Origin: Prado023 sp963747335
GTDB lineage: Bacteria; Actinomycetota; Actinomycetes; S36-B12; CAIYMF01
Direction: 5' to 3'
Assembly: GCA_963747335.1 (NCBI GenBank)
Contig: CAVVEV010000010.1
Coordinates: 1 to 64,000 of the forward strand
DNA length: 64,000 nucleotides
Shown here: piece after piece, positions 52,626 to 60,285 of the stretch
How the letters are laid out: the number at the start of each line of letters is the position of its first letter
Position numbering within the stretch: position 1 is the stretch's first letter
Notes under the pieces: generated by a model
Database searches by the model: none
Seen by the model: the letters and a program-made list of their open reading frames with translations, nothing else
Told to the model about the DNA's origin: nothing
Translations under genes and position numbers: made by a program

Positions 52626-53341
52626 CAGGGCGTGGCGTGGTCAGGGTTCGCTGCGAGCAGGGCCTCGTAGGCGGCGGCCGCGGCCATCTGCTCGGCCACC
52701 TTCTTGGAGGGCCCGATCCCCTCCCCGGTCACGGCGTCGCCGACCCGGACGAGGGCGCTGAAGTGCTTGGCGTGATCCGGTCCGGTGGCGCTCACCTCGT
52801 AGCAGGGCACGCCTGTGCCGGTCCGTGCTCCGAGCTCCTGCAGTGAGGTCTTCCAGTCCAGACCCGCACCCATGGCGGCCGCCATCGTCATCCGGTCGTC
52901 GAGGAGCCGGAGCACGAGCTCACCGGCCGCCTCGAGACCCAGCTCCAGGTAGACGGCCCCGAGGATCGCCTCCATCGCGTCGGCCAGGATCGAGCCCTTG
53001 TCACGCCCGCCGGTGGTCTGCTCCCCACGCCCGAGGAGCATGAACTCCCCCACGCCGAGCTCGCGACCGACCTCAGCGAGCGTGCGTGCGTTGACCACGG
53101 CCGAGCGGTACTTGGCCAGCTGGCTCTCCGCGACGTCGGGATGGGCGCGGAACAACCTGTCGGTGACGACGATGCCCAGCACGGCGTCGCCGAGGAACTC
53201 GAGGCGCTCGTTGTGCGGCACGCCACCGTTCTCGTAGGAGTACGACCGATGGGTCAGGGCATGGCGAAGCGCCTCGTGGTCGATGGTGACCCCGAGGCGC
53301 TCGGCGAGGACGTCCAGGTCGTCGCGTGCGGGCAGCCCCAC
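52625..53341 (-). CDS. rnc: Ribonuclease III
   Basis: This endonuclease cuts double-stranded RNA, including rRNA precursors. The 238 residues have the RNase III signature NERLEFLGDAVLGIVVTDRL (about 43-62), with catalytic Glu and Asp. SILADAMEAILGAVYLELGL supplies the second acidic set. The C-terminal dsRNA-binding domain is DWKTSLQELGARTGTGVPCY and KKVAEQMAAAAAYEALL. Only 4 bp separate its start from the rpmF stop. Confidence 0.96.
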   Translation of the reverse strand: MGLPARDDLDVLAERLGVTIDHEALRHALTHRSYSYENGGVPHNERLEFLGDAVLGIVVTDRLFRAHPDVAESQLAKYRSAVVNARTLAEVGRELGVGEFMLLGRGEQTTGGRDKGSILADAMEAILGAVYLELGLEAAGELVLRLLDDRMTMAAAMGAGLDWKTSLQELGARTGTGVPCYEVSATGPDHAKHFSALVRVGDAVTGEGIGPSKKVAEQMAAAAAYEALLAANPDHATP

Positions 53342-53345
53342 GCGA

Positions 53346-53519
53346 TCAGACGTCGAGAACTTGCCGCTTGGCGTAGGTGCCGCACGTGGGGCAGGCGGTG
53401 TGCGGCAGCTTCTGCGCGCGGCAGCGGTCGCAGGTCACGAGGGTGATCGGGGCCGCCTTCCACTGCGAACGGCGGGCGCGCGTGTTGGAGCGGGACATCT
53501 TCCGCTTCGGAACAGCCAC
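53346..53519 (-). CDS. rpmF: 50S ribosomal protein L32
   Basis: The 57 residues start from the GTG at 53,519 (AVPKRKMSRSNTRARRSQWK). Four Cys (TCDRCRAQKLPHTACPTCG) form the zinc site of the C+ form, so this L32 needs zinc. It lies 1 bp after the yceD stop, in the conserved yceD-rpmF-rnc-mutM group. Confidence 0.96.
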   Translation of the reverse strand: MAVPKRKMSRSNTRARRSQWKAAPITLVTCDRCRAQKLPHTACPTCGTYAKRQVLDV

Positions 53520-53520
53520 G

Positions 53521-54057
53521 TCAGTCTTCCTTCTCAGTCGTTTCCAGTCCGGCGAGGCTGGCCCACCGGGGGTCGATCCGGTCATGCGAGTGCGTGGGAT
53601 CCTCGGCCAACCGCGCACCGCACTCCACACACAGCCCGGGGCAGTCGGCCCGACACAGCGGGGCCAGCGGGAGGGCCAGCACCACAGCGTCGCGCACGAC
53701 CGGGTCGAGGTCGAGGAAGTCCCCGTCCAGGACGGGCAGCTCCTCCTCCTGCGGCCCCGGCTCGTGGAGGTAGAGCTCGGTCAGCGGCACGGTCTGGTCC
53801 CATTCGACTGGGTCCAGGCACCGAGCACACTCACTGCTCACGGTGACCGACGCGGTCCCCGAGACGAGCACACCCTCCACCACCGCCTCGAAGCGCAGGA
53901 CCAGCCCCATGTCGGAGCCGTGCTGCACCACGGCCACGCCACCGCCGAGATCAGCGGGTGCGGGGACCGTTCGGTCCACCTCCATCATCGACCCCGCACG
54001 TCGACCCAGGTCCCGGATATCGAAGACCAGGGGGTCGCGCGGATCGAGGGTGGACAT
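53521..54057 (-). CDS. yceD: YceD family (DUF177) protein
   Basis: The 178 residues start from the ATG at 54,057 (MSTLDPRDPLVFDIRDLGRR). The diagnostic part is SSECARCLDPVEWDQTVPLT and PLCRADCPGLCVECGARLAE, both with Cys pairs. The family links to rpmF and to 23S rRNA accumulation (plants and E. coli), but the bacterial mechanism is unsettled. Confidence 0.93.
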   Translation of the reverse strand: MSTLDPRDPLVFDIRDLGRRAGSMMEVDRTVPAPADLGGGVAVVQHGSDMGLVLRFEAVVEGVLVSGTASVTVSSECARCLDPVEWDQTVPLTELYLHEPGPQEEELPVLDGDFLDLDPVVRDAVVLALPLAPLCRADCPGLCVECGARLAEDPTHSHDRIDPRWASLAGLETTEKED

Positions 54058-54173
54058 GAACCTTCCCGATGGCGTCACACGAATGGCCCTCGGCGTGAGG
54101 GCCACCGCAGAAGGATACCGCAGAGGCGGTCAGGGGAGGAAATGCGCGGAGCTGCCTGATCCGGAAGGACCCT

Positions 54174-56327
54174 TCAGCTGGTGGGGCCCTCCTCCAGCCT
54201 CGTGATCACCCCTGGGAGCGCAGCGGCGGGGACGGGGGCGCTGAGCAGGAAGCCCTGGCCCAGGGTGATGCCGAGCTCCCTCGCCGTGTCACGCTCGGCA
54301 GCCGTCTGCACCCCCTCGGCGACGACCTGGCAGCGGAGGCTCTCGGCGACGCTGCGGGCGGCGGCCAGGAATGCCACACCACCATCGACCCCGCTCCCGG
54401 CCCGCGCAACCAGTGATCGATCGATCTTGAGGAAGTCCGGGCGCAGCTGCTCAAGCCGGCTGAAGTTGGAGAAGCCTGCCCCGAAGTCGTCCACGGCCAG
54501 TCGGTATCCCGCTGCGCGCAGTCGGTCGACTCCGTGGGCGACGCTGGGCCTGGCCGGCAGGTCGGAGGACTCGGTCACCTCAAGGACGATCCGCGCCGAG
54601 CTGGCGCGCAGCGGCCCATGCAGGAGCCGTTCGACATGGAGCTCGTCGGCCAGCTCCCTGGCTGAGATGTTGATCGCGAGGAAGCCGGGGGGCGCAAGGG
54701 CCCCCAGGACCTGGTCGATGGTGTTCTCCACCACCTCGAGCAGCTGCCGCCCGATCGCGACGATCTGCCCGGACTCCTCCGCGAACTCGATGAACTCGCT
54801 GGCGGGCACTGGTTTGCCGGCCCTGGTCCACCGAGCCAGGGCCTCCACCCCGACCGCGGATCCGGACGCCATGTGGACGATCGGCTGGAACACCAGGTCG
54901 AAGTCCCGGTCCAGCACGGCGCGCGCGAGGTCGTGCCGCAGTTGTGCGCGATCCATCGCCTCGAGCCCCAACTCACCGCTGAATCGGACATGTCGGTCCC
55001 CGCCGGCGTTCTTGGCGGCGTACATCGCCAGGTCGGCGCGCGTGACCAGCTCCTCATGCTGGTCGCCGTCGGTCGGAAAGGTGGCGATGCCGATGGAGCC
55101 GGTGAAGTGGATCGCGAGCCCGTCGACGACGACCGGCTCGCGAAGCGCCGCCAGGATCCGGTCCGCGACGTTCTCGACGCGCGCCTCATCCATGCGGTCA
55201 CAGAGCAGGACCCCGAACTCGTCCCCCCCGAGCCGACCCACGTGGTCGGCATCCCGGACCTGGCCGAGGATTCGGGCCACTGTGTGGTGCAGGACCCGGT
55301 CCCCCACGGTGTGGCCGAACTGGTCGTTGACGCCCTTGAAGCCGTCAAGGTCGACCCAGAGCAGCGCGACCGCCTGGCCGTCGACCCCCGCCGCAGCGAT
55401 CTCCCGGTCCATCGACTGGGTGAAGCTGGCGCGGCTCTCACACCCGGTCAGGGTGTCCCGGCTGGCCACCACGTTGGTCGCCCGACCGAGGCGGGACAGG
55501 TTGATCAGGAGGATCACCAGCAGGGCGATCAGCGCGAACGCACCGAACAGCCGGTCGAAGTACCAGCCCAGCGACCACCTGTCGCTGTTGATGTTCACGA
55601 TCGCAGCCCCGAGCTGGAGCACCAACACGGCTGCCAGCCACCGTTGGATCAGAGTTCCCCCGCGCTGCCACCACAGGGCGAGCGCAGCGCTGACCAGCGA
55701 CAGCGCCAGCAGCAGCAGGTCCAGGGCGGAGCCCAATGACGTCAGGCCCAGTCCCGGGACGATGAGCGTGGGCCGCCAGCGCGTGTCGGGCACGGCGACG
55801 AACGCCACGGTGCACACCGCGCCCAGCACGGTCAGGGCCGCTGAAGTCCGGACGCCCAGGGCCAGCCCCGGCCGCCGGTGCCCCAGCCGGTCGGTGTGGA
55901 AGATCCAGACGGCCGCCGTGAGCCCGGCGGCGAACGCGAAGTGCCATATGTAGAACGTCCAGGGGGCCGATTGTGACCCTCCCACCAGGGGCTCCCCGTC
56001 GCTGAAGCTGCCCGGGAAGTACAACGGGAAGGACAGCAGGAGCACGGACACATAGAGATAGGTGCCGCCCAACCACAGGTAGCCGCGGCGCCCCGTGGCC
56101 CTCGCCTGGCCATAGAGGAGCAGGGATGTCAGCCCACAGACCAGGGAGAGCACCAACGCATGGGTGAGGGGGACCCACAGCAGCGCCGACATGGGGTCCG
56201 TCGCCCGGCCCAGCAGTGCCAGGGAGACGCCGAGGTAGAGCCCGCCGGCCACCCATGCTGTCACCTGCGCCTTGCGTGACATGGGACGCGGCTCGTCCAA
56301 CGAGAAGAGTTGGCCAGTCATCGGCAA
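54174..56327 (-). CDS. Membrane GGDEF-EAL cyclic-di-GMP protein
   Basis: The 717 residues contain an N-terminal sensor of about eight membrane spans (residues 20-275). A GGDEF domain (about 285-445) has VALLWVDLDGFKGVNDQFGH and the intact active site HVGRLGGDEFGVLLCDRMDE. An EAL domain (about 460-705) has SAVGVEALARWTRAGKPVPA, LAINISARELADE, LAVDDFGAGFSNFSRLEQLR and VVAEGVQTAAERDTARELGI. Both the cyclase and phosphodiesterase key residues appear present, so it could make or break c-di-GMP. Which activity dominates is not predictable. No RxxD inhibitory site stands out. A nearer start is M16 (MSRKAQVTAWVAGG). Confidence 0.88.
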   Translation of the reverse strand: MPMTGQLFSLDEPRPMSRKAQVTAWVAGGLYLGVSLALLGRATDPMSALLWVPLTHALVLSLVCGLTSLLLYGQARATGRRGYLWLGGTYLYVSVLLLSFPLYFPGSFSDGEPLVGGSQSAPWTFYIWHFAFAAGLTAAVWIFHTDRLGHRRPGLALGVRTSAALTVLGAVCTVAFVAVPDTRWRPTLIVPGLGLTSLGSALDLLLLALSLVSAALALWWQRGGTLIQRWLAAVLVLQLGAAIVNINSDRWSLGWYFDRLFGAFALIALLVILLINLSRLGRATNVVASRDTLTGCESRASFTQSMDREIAAAGVDGQAVALLWVDLDGFKGVNDQFGHTVGDRVLHHTVARILGQVRDADHVGRLGGDEFGVLLCDRMDEARVENVADRILAALREPVVVDGLAIHFTGSIGIATFPTDGDQHEELVTRADLAMYAAKNAGGDRHVRFSGELGLEAMDRAQLRHDLARAVLDRDFDLVFQPIVHMASGSAVGVEALARWTRAGKPVPASEFIEFAEESGQIVAIGRQLLEVVENTIDQVLGALAPPGFLAINISARELADELHVERLLHGPLRASSARIVLEVTESSDLPARPSVAHGVDRLRAAGYRLAVDDFGAGFSNFSRLEQLRPDFLKIDRSLVARAGSGVDGGVAFLAAARSVAESLRCQVVAEGVQTAAERDTARELGITLGQGFLLSAPVPAAALPGVITRLEEGPTS

Positions 56328-56566
56328 CCCCTCACGCGCGCGTCATGACCTCAGGGGTGAGCGCCGGATGCGCCACCCGTCACCGGATGGGGACCTCGGC
56401 AGCCTGACCCCTGCAGTGAATTCACCCTCGCCTCGGTGGCCATGGTGGCGCAGCACCAGGCGGTTGTCCAGAGCCAGTGCACCGTCAGCGTGAACCTGGG
56501 ACCACCCACGGATCTCGTCGGGTACCGGCAGCCTGCCTTCGCGGGACCTGCCCCCAGCGGCTGGCC
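56328..56566. other. Intergenic space upstream of the GGDEF-EAL gene
   Basis: On the minus strand one frame stays open through most of this space (VPDEIRGWSQVHADGALALD and onward to a TGA at about 56,345) but has no ATG, GTG or TTG start and weak third-position GC. I see no riboswitch fold. It may hold the remnant of a short gene or just a leader. Confidence 0.3.
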
Positions 56567-57151
56567 CTACCGGTCGTACCCGCCGTCGACGCCGGGGTAG
56601 GTGTAGCGCTCACGGATCCGATCGCGGCCCTTCTGCACAGCCGCCAGGGTCTTGGTCAGGCTGGTCTCGAACGCCGCGAACTTGTCCTCGACGTACTGGT
56701 CGACCTCCTGGCGCATCGCCTCGGCCTCAGCCAGGGACTGGGCGCGGACCGCCTCGGCCTCAGCCAGCGCGACCTGGGTCACCTCGTGGGTGCTGACCAT
56801 GTGCACCTGCCGGGCGCCTGCCTGGTCAATGATGGCCTGGGCCTCTCGGGTGCCCTCGGCGAGCATCCGCTCGACCTCCCGGTTGGCCTCGGCGACCATC
56901 CGCTCGGCCTCCCGGAAGCCCTCCTCGACCACCCCGACGCGGTCGGCGAGCAGTTCCTCGGCCTCCTGCACGGAGGTCGGCAGCATCGTGCGGATCGCAT
57001 CGAGCAGGTCGAGAACCTCGTTGCGGTTCACCACGCACTTGTCGGACATCGGCATCGCCCGGGCCGCTTCGACGATGTCGGACAGGTCGTCGAGAACCGT
57101 GTAGACGTCGGCGGTACGGGGGTCCGCGCCAGCGACCGGGTCCTGGGTCAT
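56567..57151 (-). CDS. SepIVA-like DivIVA-domain coiled-coil protein
   Basis: The 194 residues start at the minus-strand start codon at 57,151. The N-terminal VYTVLDDLSDIVEAARAMPM and SDKCVVNRNEVLDLLDAIRT resemble mycobacterial SepIVA (Rv2927c), a divisome protein near yceD. A long helix follows (VVEEGFREAERMVAEANREV), then QSLAEAEAMRQEVDQYVEDK and FAAFETSLTKTLAAVQKGRD, again as in SepIVA. It is shorter than the mycobacterial protein (about 245). It likely acts at sites of division or polar growth. It lies 12 bp after coaD. Confidence 0.7.
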   Translation of the reverse strand: MTQDPVAGADPRTADVYTVLDDLSDIVEAARAMPMSDKCVVNRNEVLDLLDAIRTMLPTSVQEAEELLADRVGVVEEGFREAERMVAEANREVERMLAEGTREAQAIIDQAGARQVHMVSTHEVTQVALAEAEAVRAQSLAEAEAMRQEVDQYVEDKFAAFETSLTKTLAAVQKGRDRIRERYTYPGVDGGYDR

Positions 57152-57163
57152 CGCACTCCTCGA

Positions 57164-57646
57164 TCAGTGGTCGGACAGCTTGGCCTGCAGGGCCGCGTGG
57201 ACACGCGCGGGGATCAGTCCGCTGACATCCCCACCATACGTCGCGACCTCCTTGACCAGGGACGAGGACAGGTAGGAGTACAGCGGATTCGTCGAGATGA
57301 AGAGCGTCTCGATGCCGGCCAGGCCGTGGTTCATCTGGGCCATCTGCAGCTCGTAGTCGAAGTCGGTGATGGCGCGCAGGCCCTTGACGATCGCGATGAT
57401 CCCGTTGTCCCGGCAGTAGTCGACGAGCAGTCCGTGGAAGCTGTCGATCCGGATGTTGGGCACGTGGGCCAACTCGGCACCCAGCAGCTCGATGCGCTCC
57501 TCGACGCTGAACATCGAGGTCTTCTTCTTGTTCACCAGGACGCCGACGGTCACCTCGTCGAAGAGCGCCGATGCACGCATGAACACATCGATGTGTCCGT
57601 TGGTGACCGGATCGAACGATCCCGGGCAGACGGCCTTGCGCATCAT
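57164..57646 (-). CDS. coaD: Phosphopantetheine adenylyltransferase
   Basis: This is the penultimate step of CoA synthesis. The 160 residues start at the ATG at 57,646 (MMRKAVCPGSFDPVTNGHID). The TxGH nucleotidyltransferase motif is in FDPVTNGHIDVFMRAS. IVKGLRAITDFDYELQMAQM and LFISTNPLYSYLSSSLVKEV are family signatures. The ATGA overlaps the rsmD stop by three bases, behind AGAGGA. Confidence 0.96.
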   Translation of the reverse strand: MMRKAVCPGSFDPVTNGHIDVFMRASALFDEVTVGVLVNKKKTSMFSVEERIELLGAELAHVPNIRIDSFHGLLVDYCRDNGIIAIVKGLRAITDFDYELQMAQMNHGLAGIETLFISTNPLYSYLSSSLVKEVATYGGDVSGLIPARVHAALQAKLSDH

Positions 57647-58251
57647 GGGTCCTCTCCATCGGACGCTGCCTGACCGTACCAAAGGGTCGTGGACCCATAG
57701 GCCCTTGGGCGCAACGCCACGACGCCATCTGGCCAGCTGAACTCACCGCCGCGCGTCGCCCGCTCCACCATGACGACAGCGTCGGGGGCCAGCCACTCCC
57801 GGGTGAGGGTGGCCAGGAAGGCCTCGACCTCGGCTGCCGCCATGGCGTAGGGGGGGTCGGCGAGCACAAGGTCGTACGGCTCGGGCCTGCCAGCGAGGTG
57901 CGCAGCGACCGAGGCGGCCACGATGCGGATGCCCGGCAGGCCCACAACTCCGGCGTTCGCCCGGGCCACGGCCGCGGTCTGTCGGTCACGCTCCACGAGC
58001 ACGACATCGGTGGCCCCCCGGCTGGCGGCCTCGAGCCCCAGGGCGCCGGATCCGGCGAACAGGTCAAGCACCCGGGCTCCGACGAAGCCGCCGAGCATGT
58101 GGTCCAACGTGGCGAACATCGACTCCCGGACGCGATCGGTGGTGGGGCGCGCCCCACCTGGGGGGACGGCGATTCGTCGACCCCGCGCCGTGCCCGCGAT
58201 GATCCTGGTCACGGACGACGGACCAAGGGGCGGGAGGCGTGCACGGGTCAC
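57643..58251 (-). CDS. rsmD: 16S rRNA (guanine-966-N2) methyltransferase
   Basis: RsmD methylates G966 of 16S rRNA. The fold shows RPTTDRVRESMFATLDHMLG, ARVLDLFAGSGALGLEAASR (SAM-binding) and YDLVLADPPYAMAAAEVEAF (DPPY catalytic motif). The GTG at 58,251 gives 202 residues. A second GTG at 58,212 (TRIIAGTARGRRIAVPPGG) matches the usual family start and may be the real one. It precedes coaD as in most actinomycetes. Confidence 0.94.
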   Translation of the reverse strand: MTRARLPPLGPSSVTRIIAGTARGRRIAVPPGGARPTTDRVRESMFATLDHMLGGFVGARVLDLFAGSGALGLEAASRGATDVVLVERDRQTAAVARANAGVVGLPGIRIVAASVAAHLAGRPEPYDLVLADPPYAMAAAEVEAFLATLTREWLAPDAVVMVERATRGGEFSWPDGVVALRPRAYGSTTLWYGQAASDGEDP

Positions 58252-58343
58252 CTTCGGGTCGTCGGGACAGGCGAACGCAGCGATGCCCAGCAGTGGTGCA
58301 TCCTCGGCGTGTCGCAGAACCTACCGTGACCGGCGCCGGGCAC

Positions 58344-60107
58344 TCACTCCAGCGGCGGGTCTGCTGAGTCGCGGACCAGGAATCCGGCGGGCGTGCGCCA
58401 GCTCCATCCGAGGTTCGTGGCGCTCGGGAATCCGTCCTGTGCCTCGGCGCAGGCCGGCAGGTCCGACGGGTCCGACGGGTCCGGCGGGTCCGGCGGGTCC
58501 GACGGGTCCGACGGGTCCGGGTTGGCGACGGCGCACTGGAGGTCCCAGCCGGCGTGGGTCTTCAGGACATGGTGGCGACGGCACAGCGGACCCAGGTTCG
58601 ACGGTGACGTCGCACCCACGGGCCACGGGACTGCGTGGTCGAGGTCGCAGCGCTGGGCCGCCCGGCGGCATCCGGGCATCCGGCAGTGCGGCTCCCTCGC
58701 ACGCACCAGGCGGGCGACGGACTCAGTGGGAACGTAGCCGCGGGAGCCGGTGCTGACCACGGAGCCAGTGGACGCGTCCGTGACCCAGGCCCGCCATGTG
58801 CCCTCAGCGGCCAACGCGCGGGCCACGTCCGAGGAGATCGGACCCAGGCCTGGGGCGTCAGCGGGATCATCAGCCAGACCCAGCAGCGTGGCGATGGACA
58901 CGACCACGTTGATCTCCGGTCGGACCCCAGTCGCACCAGTTGGCCGCTGCGGAGGGGTGTCGATCTGCGTTCGAGGACCAGCCGCGTCGGCCGGGGCGTC
59001 AGCCCGCATCCCAACCGCGCCGCCAGCCGCGCTCGCACCTGCGACCCCGCCGAGGATCAGGTCGACCAGGGCGTCGGCCCGGGCCTGGTCCCGCGAGCGT
59101 TCGGGGTCCTCCAGACCCTGGGCGATCGCACTCAGCCGCCGATGGATGCGATGCGCGTCGGTGCCATCGATCACGGCGTGCAGGACGGCCATCCCGTTGC
59201 GTTCGGGGAAGACCTGCACCGTGCGGTCAGCCCAGGCCCGCTCTCGCGCGGCCCGCTCATGGTCGGGGGCACGACGAAGCCGAACCCGACGAGCGGTCCT
59301 GCCGATCTCGGCCGAGGTCCACGGGCGGCGCCCCGAGGCCAGCCGGTCACGTACCCGATCGACCACCTCGGCCACCACGGTTCGAGCAAGGTCGTCGGGC
59401 AACCCGGCGAGTTCGAGGACCACCAACCGGGCACCCCAGCTCGAGATGGCCGCGCACTCGACCAGCCCACGCAGGGCGGGATGGGCACACAACTCGCGCG
59501 CGGCGGCCATCCGGTTGCCCATCGACGCCGGCGACGTCCGCAGGGCCACAGCCAACTCCTCCCGAGCGGGATCACTGATCCTCGGGGATGGAGCAGGAGG
59601 GGCGAACTCCACCTCGGTGGGCCCGGCAGCCTGAACCAGCGCCGTCGCGCATCCGGCCGCCACCCACGCAGCACACGCCTCCCATGCCGCGGCCAGCACC
59701 ACCATGCAGGCGCACGGCGACCCAGGCGCACGACCCGGCGCCGGCCAGCCGGGCGGAGCCTCACCCTGGTGCGGGTGCGGGCAGGTCCCGCCCGCGGGGA
59801 GCTCAGCCAATTCGGCTGCCAGCGCCGGCCCCGCGGGCAGCAAGAGCAGCAGACGGACCTCGTCGCGCATCGGCGCGTCCCACCAGTCGGCGCCCGTCCA
59901 TTCCGGACGCTCGTCACACCACCAAGCCCGTAGCACCTGTTCGAAGCGGGGATCCCGAGGCACTTCGTGCTCTCCTCGAGATTCAGATGGCTTCCGGCCG
60001 GTCACGCCGTCCAGCTGCAGTGAACCGTCCTCATGCGGGCGCGGCACGGAATCAACACCGGCGGCGATTCCGCCCCCCGCCGGCCATTCCCCCGACATCT
60101 CGAACAT
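58344..60107 (-). CDS. DUF222 / HNH endonuclease family protein with SOS box
   Basis: The 587 residues start at the ATG at 60,107 (or 60,098). DUF222 covers about residues 90-420 (AISSWGARLVVLELAGLPDD, FPERNGMAVLHAVIDGTDAH). The HNH nuclease near 478-515 is REPHCRMPGCRRAAQRCDLD with HAVPWPVGATSPSNLGPLCR and RHHVLKTHAGWDL, giving the two CxxC-like zinc positions and catalytic His residues. These multicopy 13E12/DUF222 proteins are common in actinomycetes and some are DNA-damage-induced. A perfect LexA box overlaps the start. A Pro-Ser-Asp repeat (PDPSDPSDPPDPPDPSDPSD) follows the HNH domain. Confidence 0.88.
   Translation of the reverse strand: MFEMSGEWPAGGGIAAGVDSVPRPHEDGSLQLDGVTGRKPSESRGEHEVPRDPRFEQVLRAWWCDERPEWTGADWWDAPMRDEVRLLLLLPAGPALAAELAELPAGGTCPHPHQGEAPPGWPAPGRAPGSPCACMVVLAAAWEACAAWVAAGCATALVQAAGPTEVEFAPPAPSPRISDPAREELAVALRTSPASMGNRMAAARELCAHPALRGLVECAAISSWGARLVVLELAGLPDDLARTVVAEVVDRVRDRLASGRRPWTSAEIGRTARRVRLRRAPDHERAARERAWADRTVQVFPERNGMAVLHAVIDGTDAHRIHRRLSAIAQGLEDPERSRDQARADALVDLILGGVAGASAAGGAVGMRADAPADAAGPRTQIDTPPQRPTGATGVRPEINVVVSIATLLGLADDPADAPGLGPISSDVARALAAEGTWRAWVTDASTGSVVSTGSRGYVPTESVARLVRAREPHCRMPGCRRAAQRCDLDHAVPWPVGATSPSNLGPLCRRHHVLKTHAGWDLQCAVANPDPSDPSDPPDPPDPSDPSDLPACAEAQDGFPSATNLGWSWRTPAGFLVRDSADPPLE
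58461..58520. repeat. 9-bp tandem repeat in the HNH gene
   Basis: About six and a half copies of GTCCGRCGG encode alternating DPS/DPP on the minus strand. The units differ only at one A/G position. Slippage would change linker length in steps of three residues and keep the frame. Confidence 0.85.
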
Positions 60108-60115
60108 GTGTTCGA
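60100..60115. promoter_or_regulatory. LexA (SOS) box TCGAACATGTGTTCGA over a leaderless start
   Basis: This matches TCGAAC-N4-GTTCGA, the actinobacterial and Bacillus-type LexA consensus, without mismatch. On the minus strand a -10-like TAGAAT (60120-60115) is followed after seven bases by the ATG at 60,107, which lies inside the box. Bound LexA would cover the transcription start and the start codon of the HNH gene. Confidence 0.8.
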
Positions 60116-60285
60116 TTCTACCTCAACTCCACCCAGCGACACGCTCACCACGCACATCTGTGGACAGCATTCCGGCGGCATCGCCGAGCCCACGGGGTGC
60201 TGCCATCACGAGGTCCGACCCAGCACTCACGTACCAACGAGAGCCTTCCCCGAGGAGCGCCACCTCGCTCAGAGCCCGCGCACCC

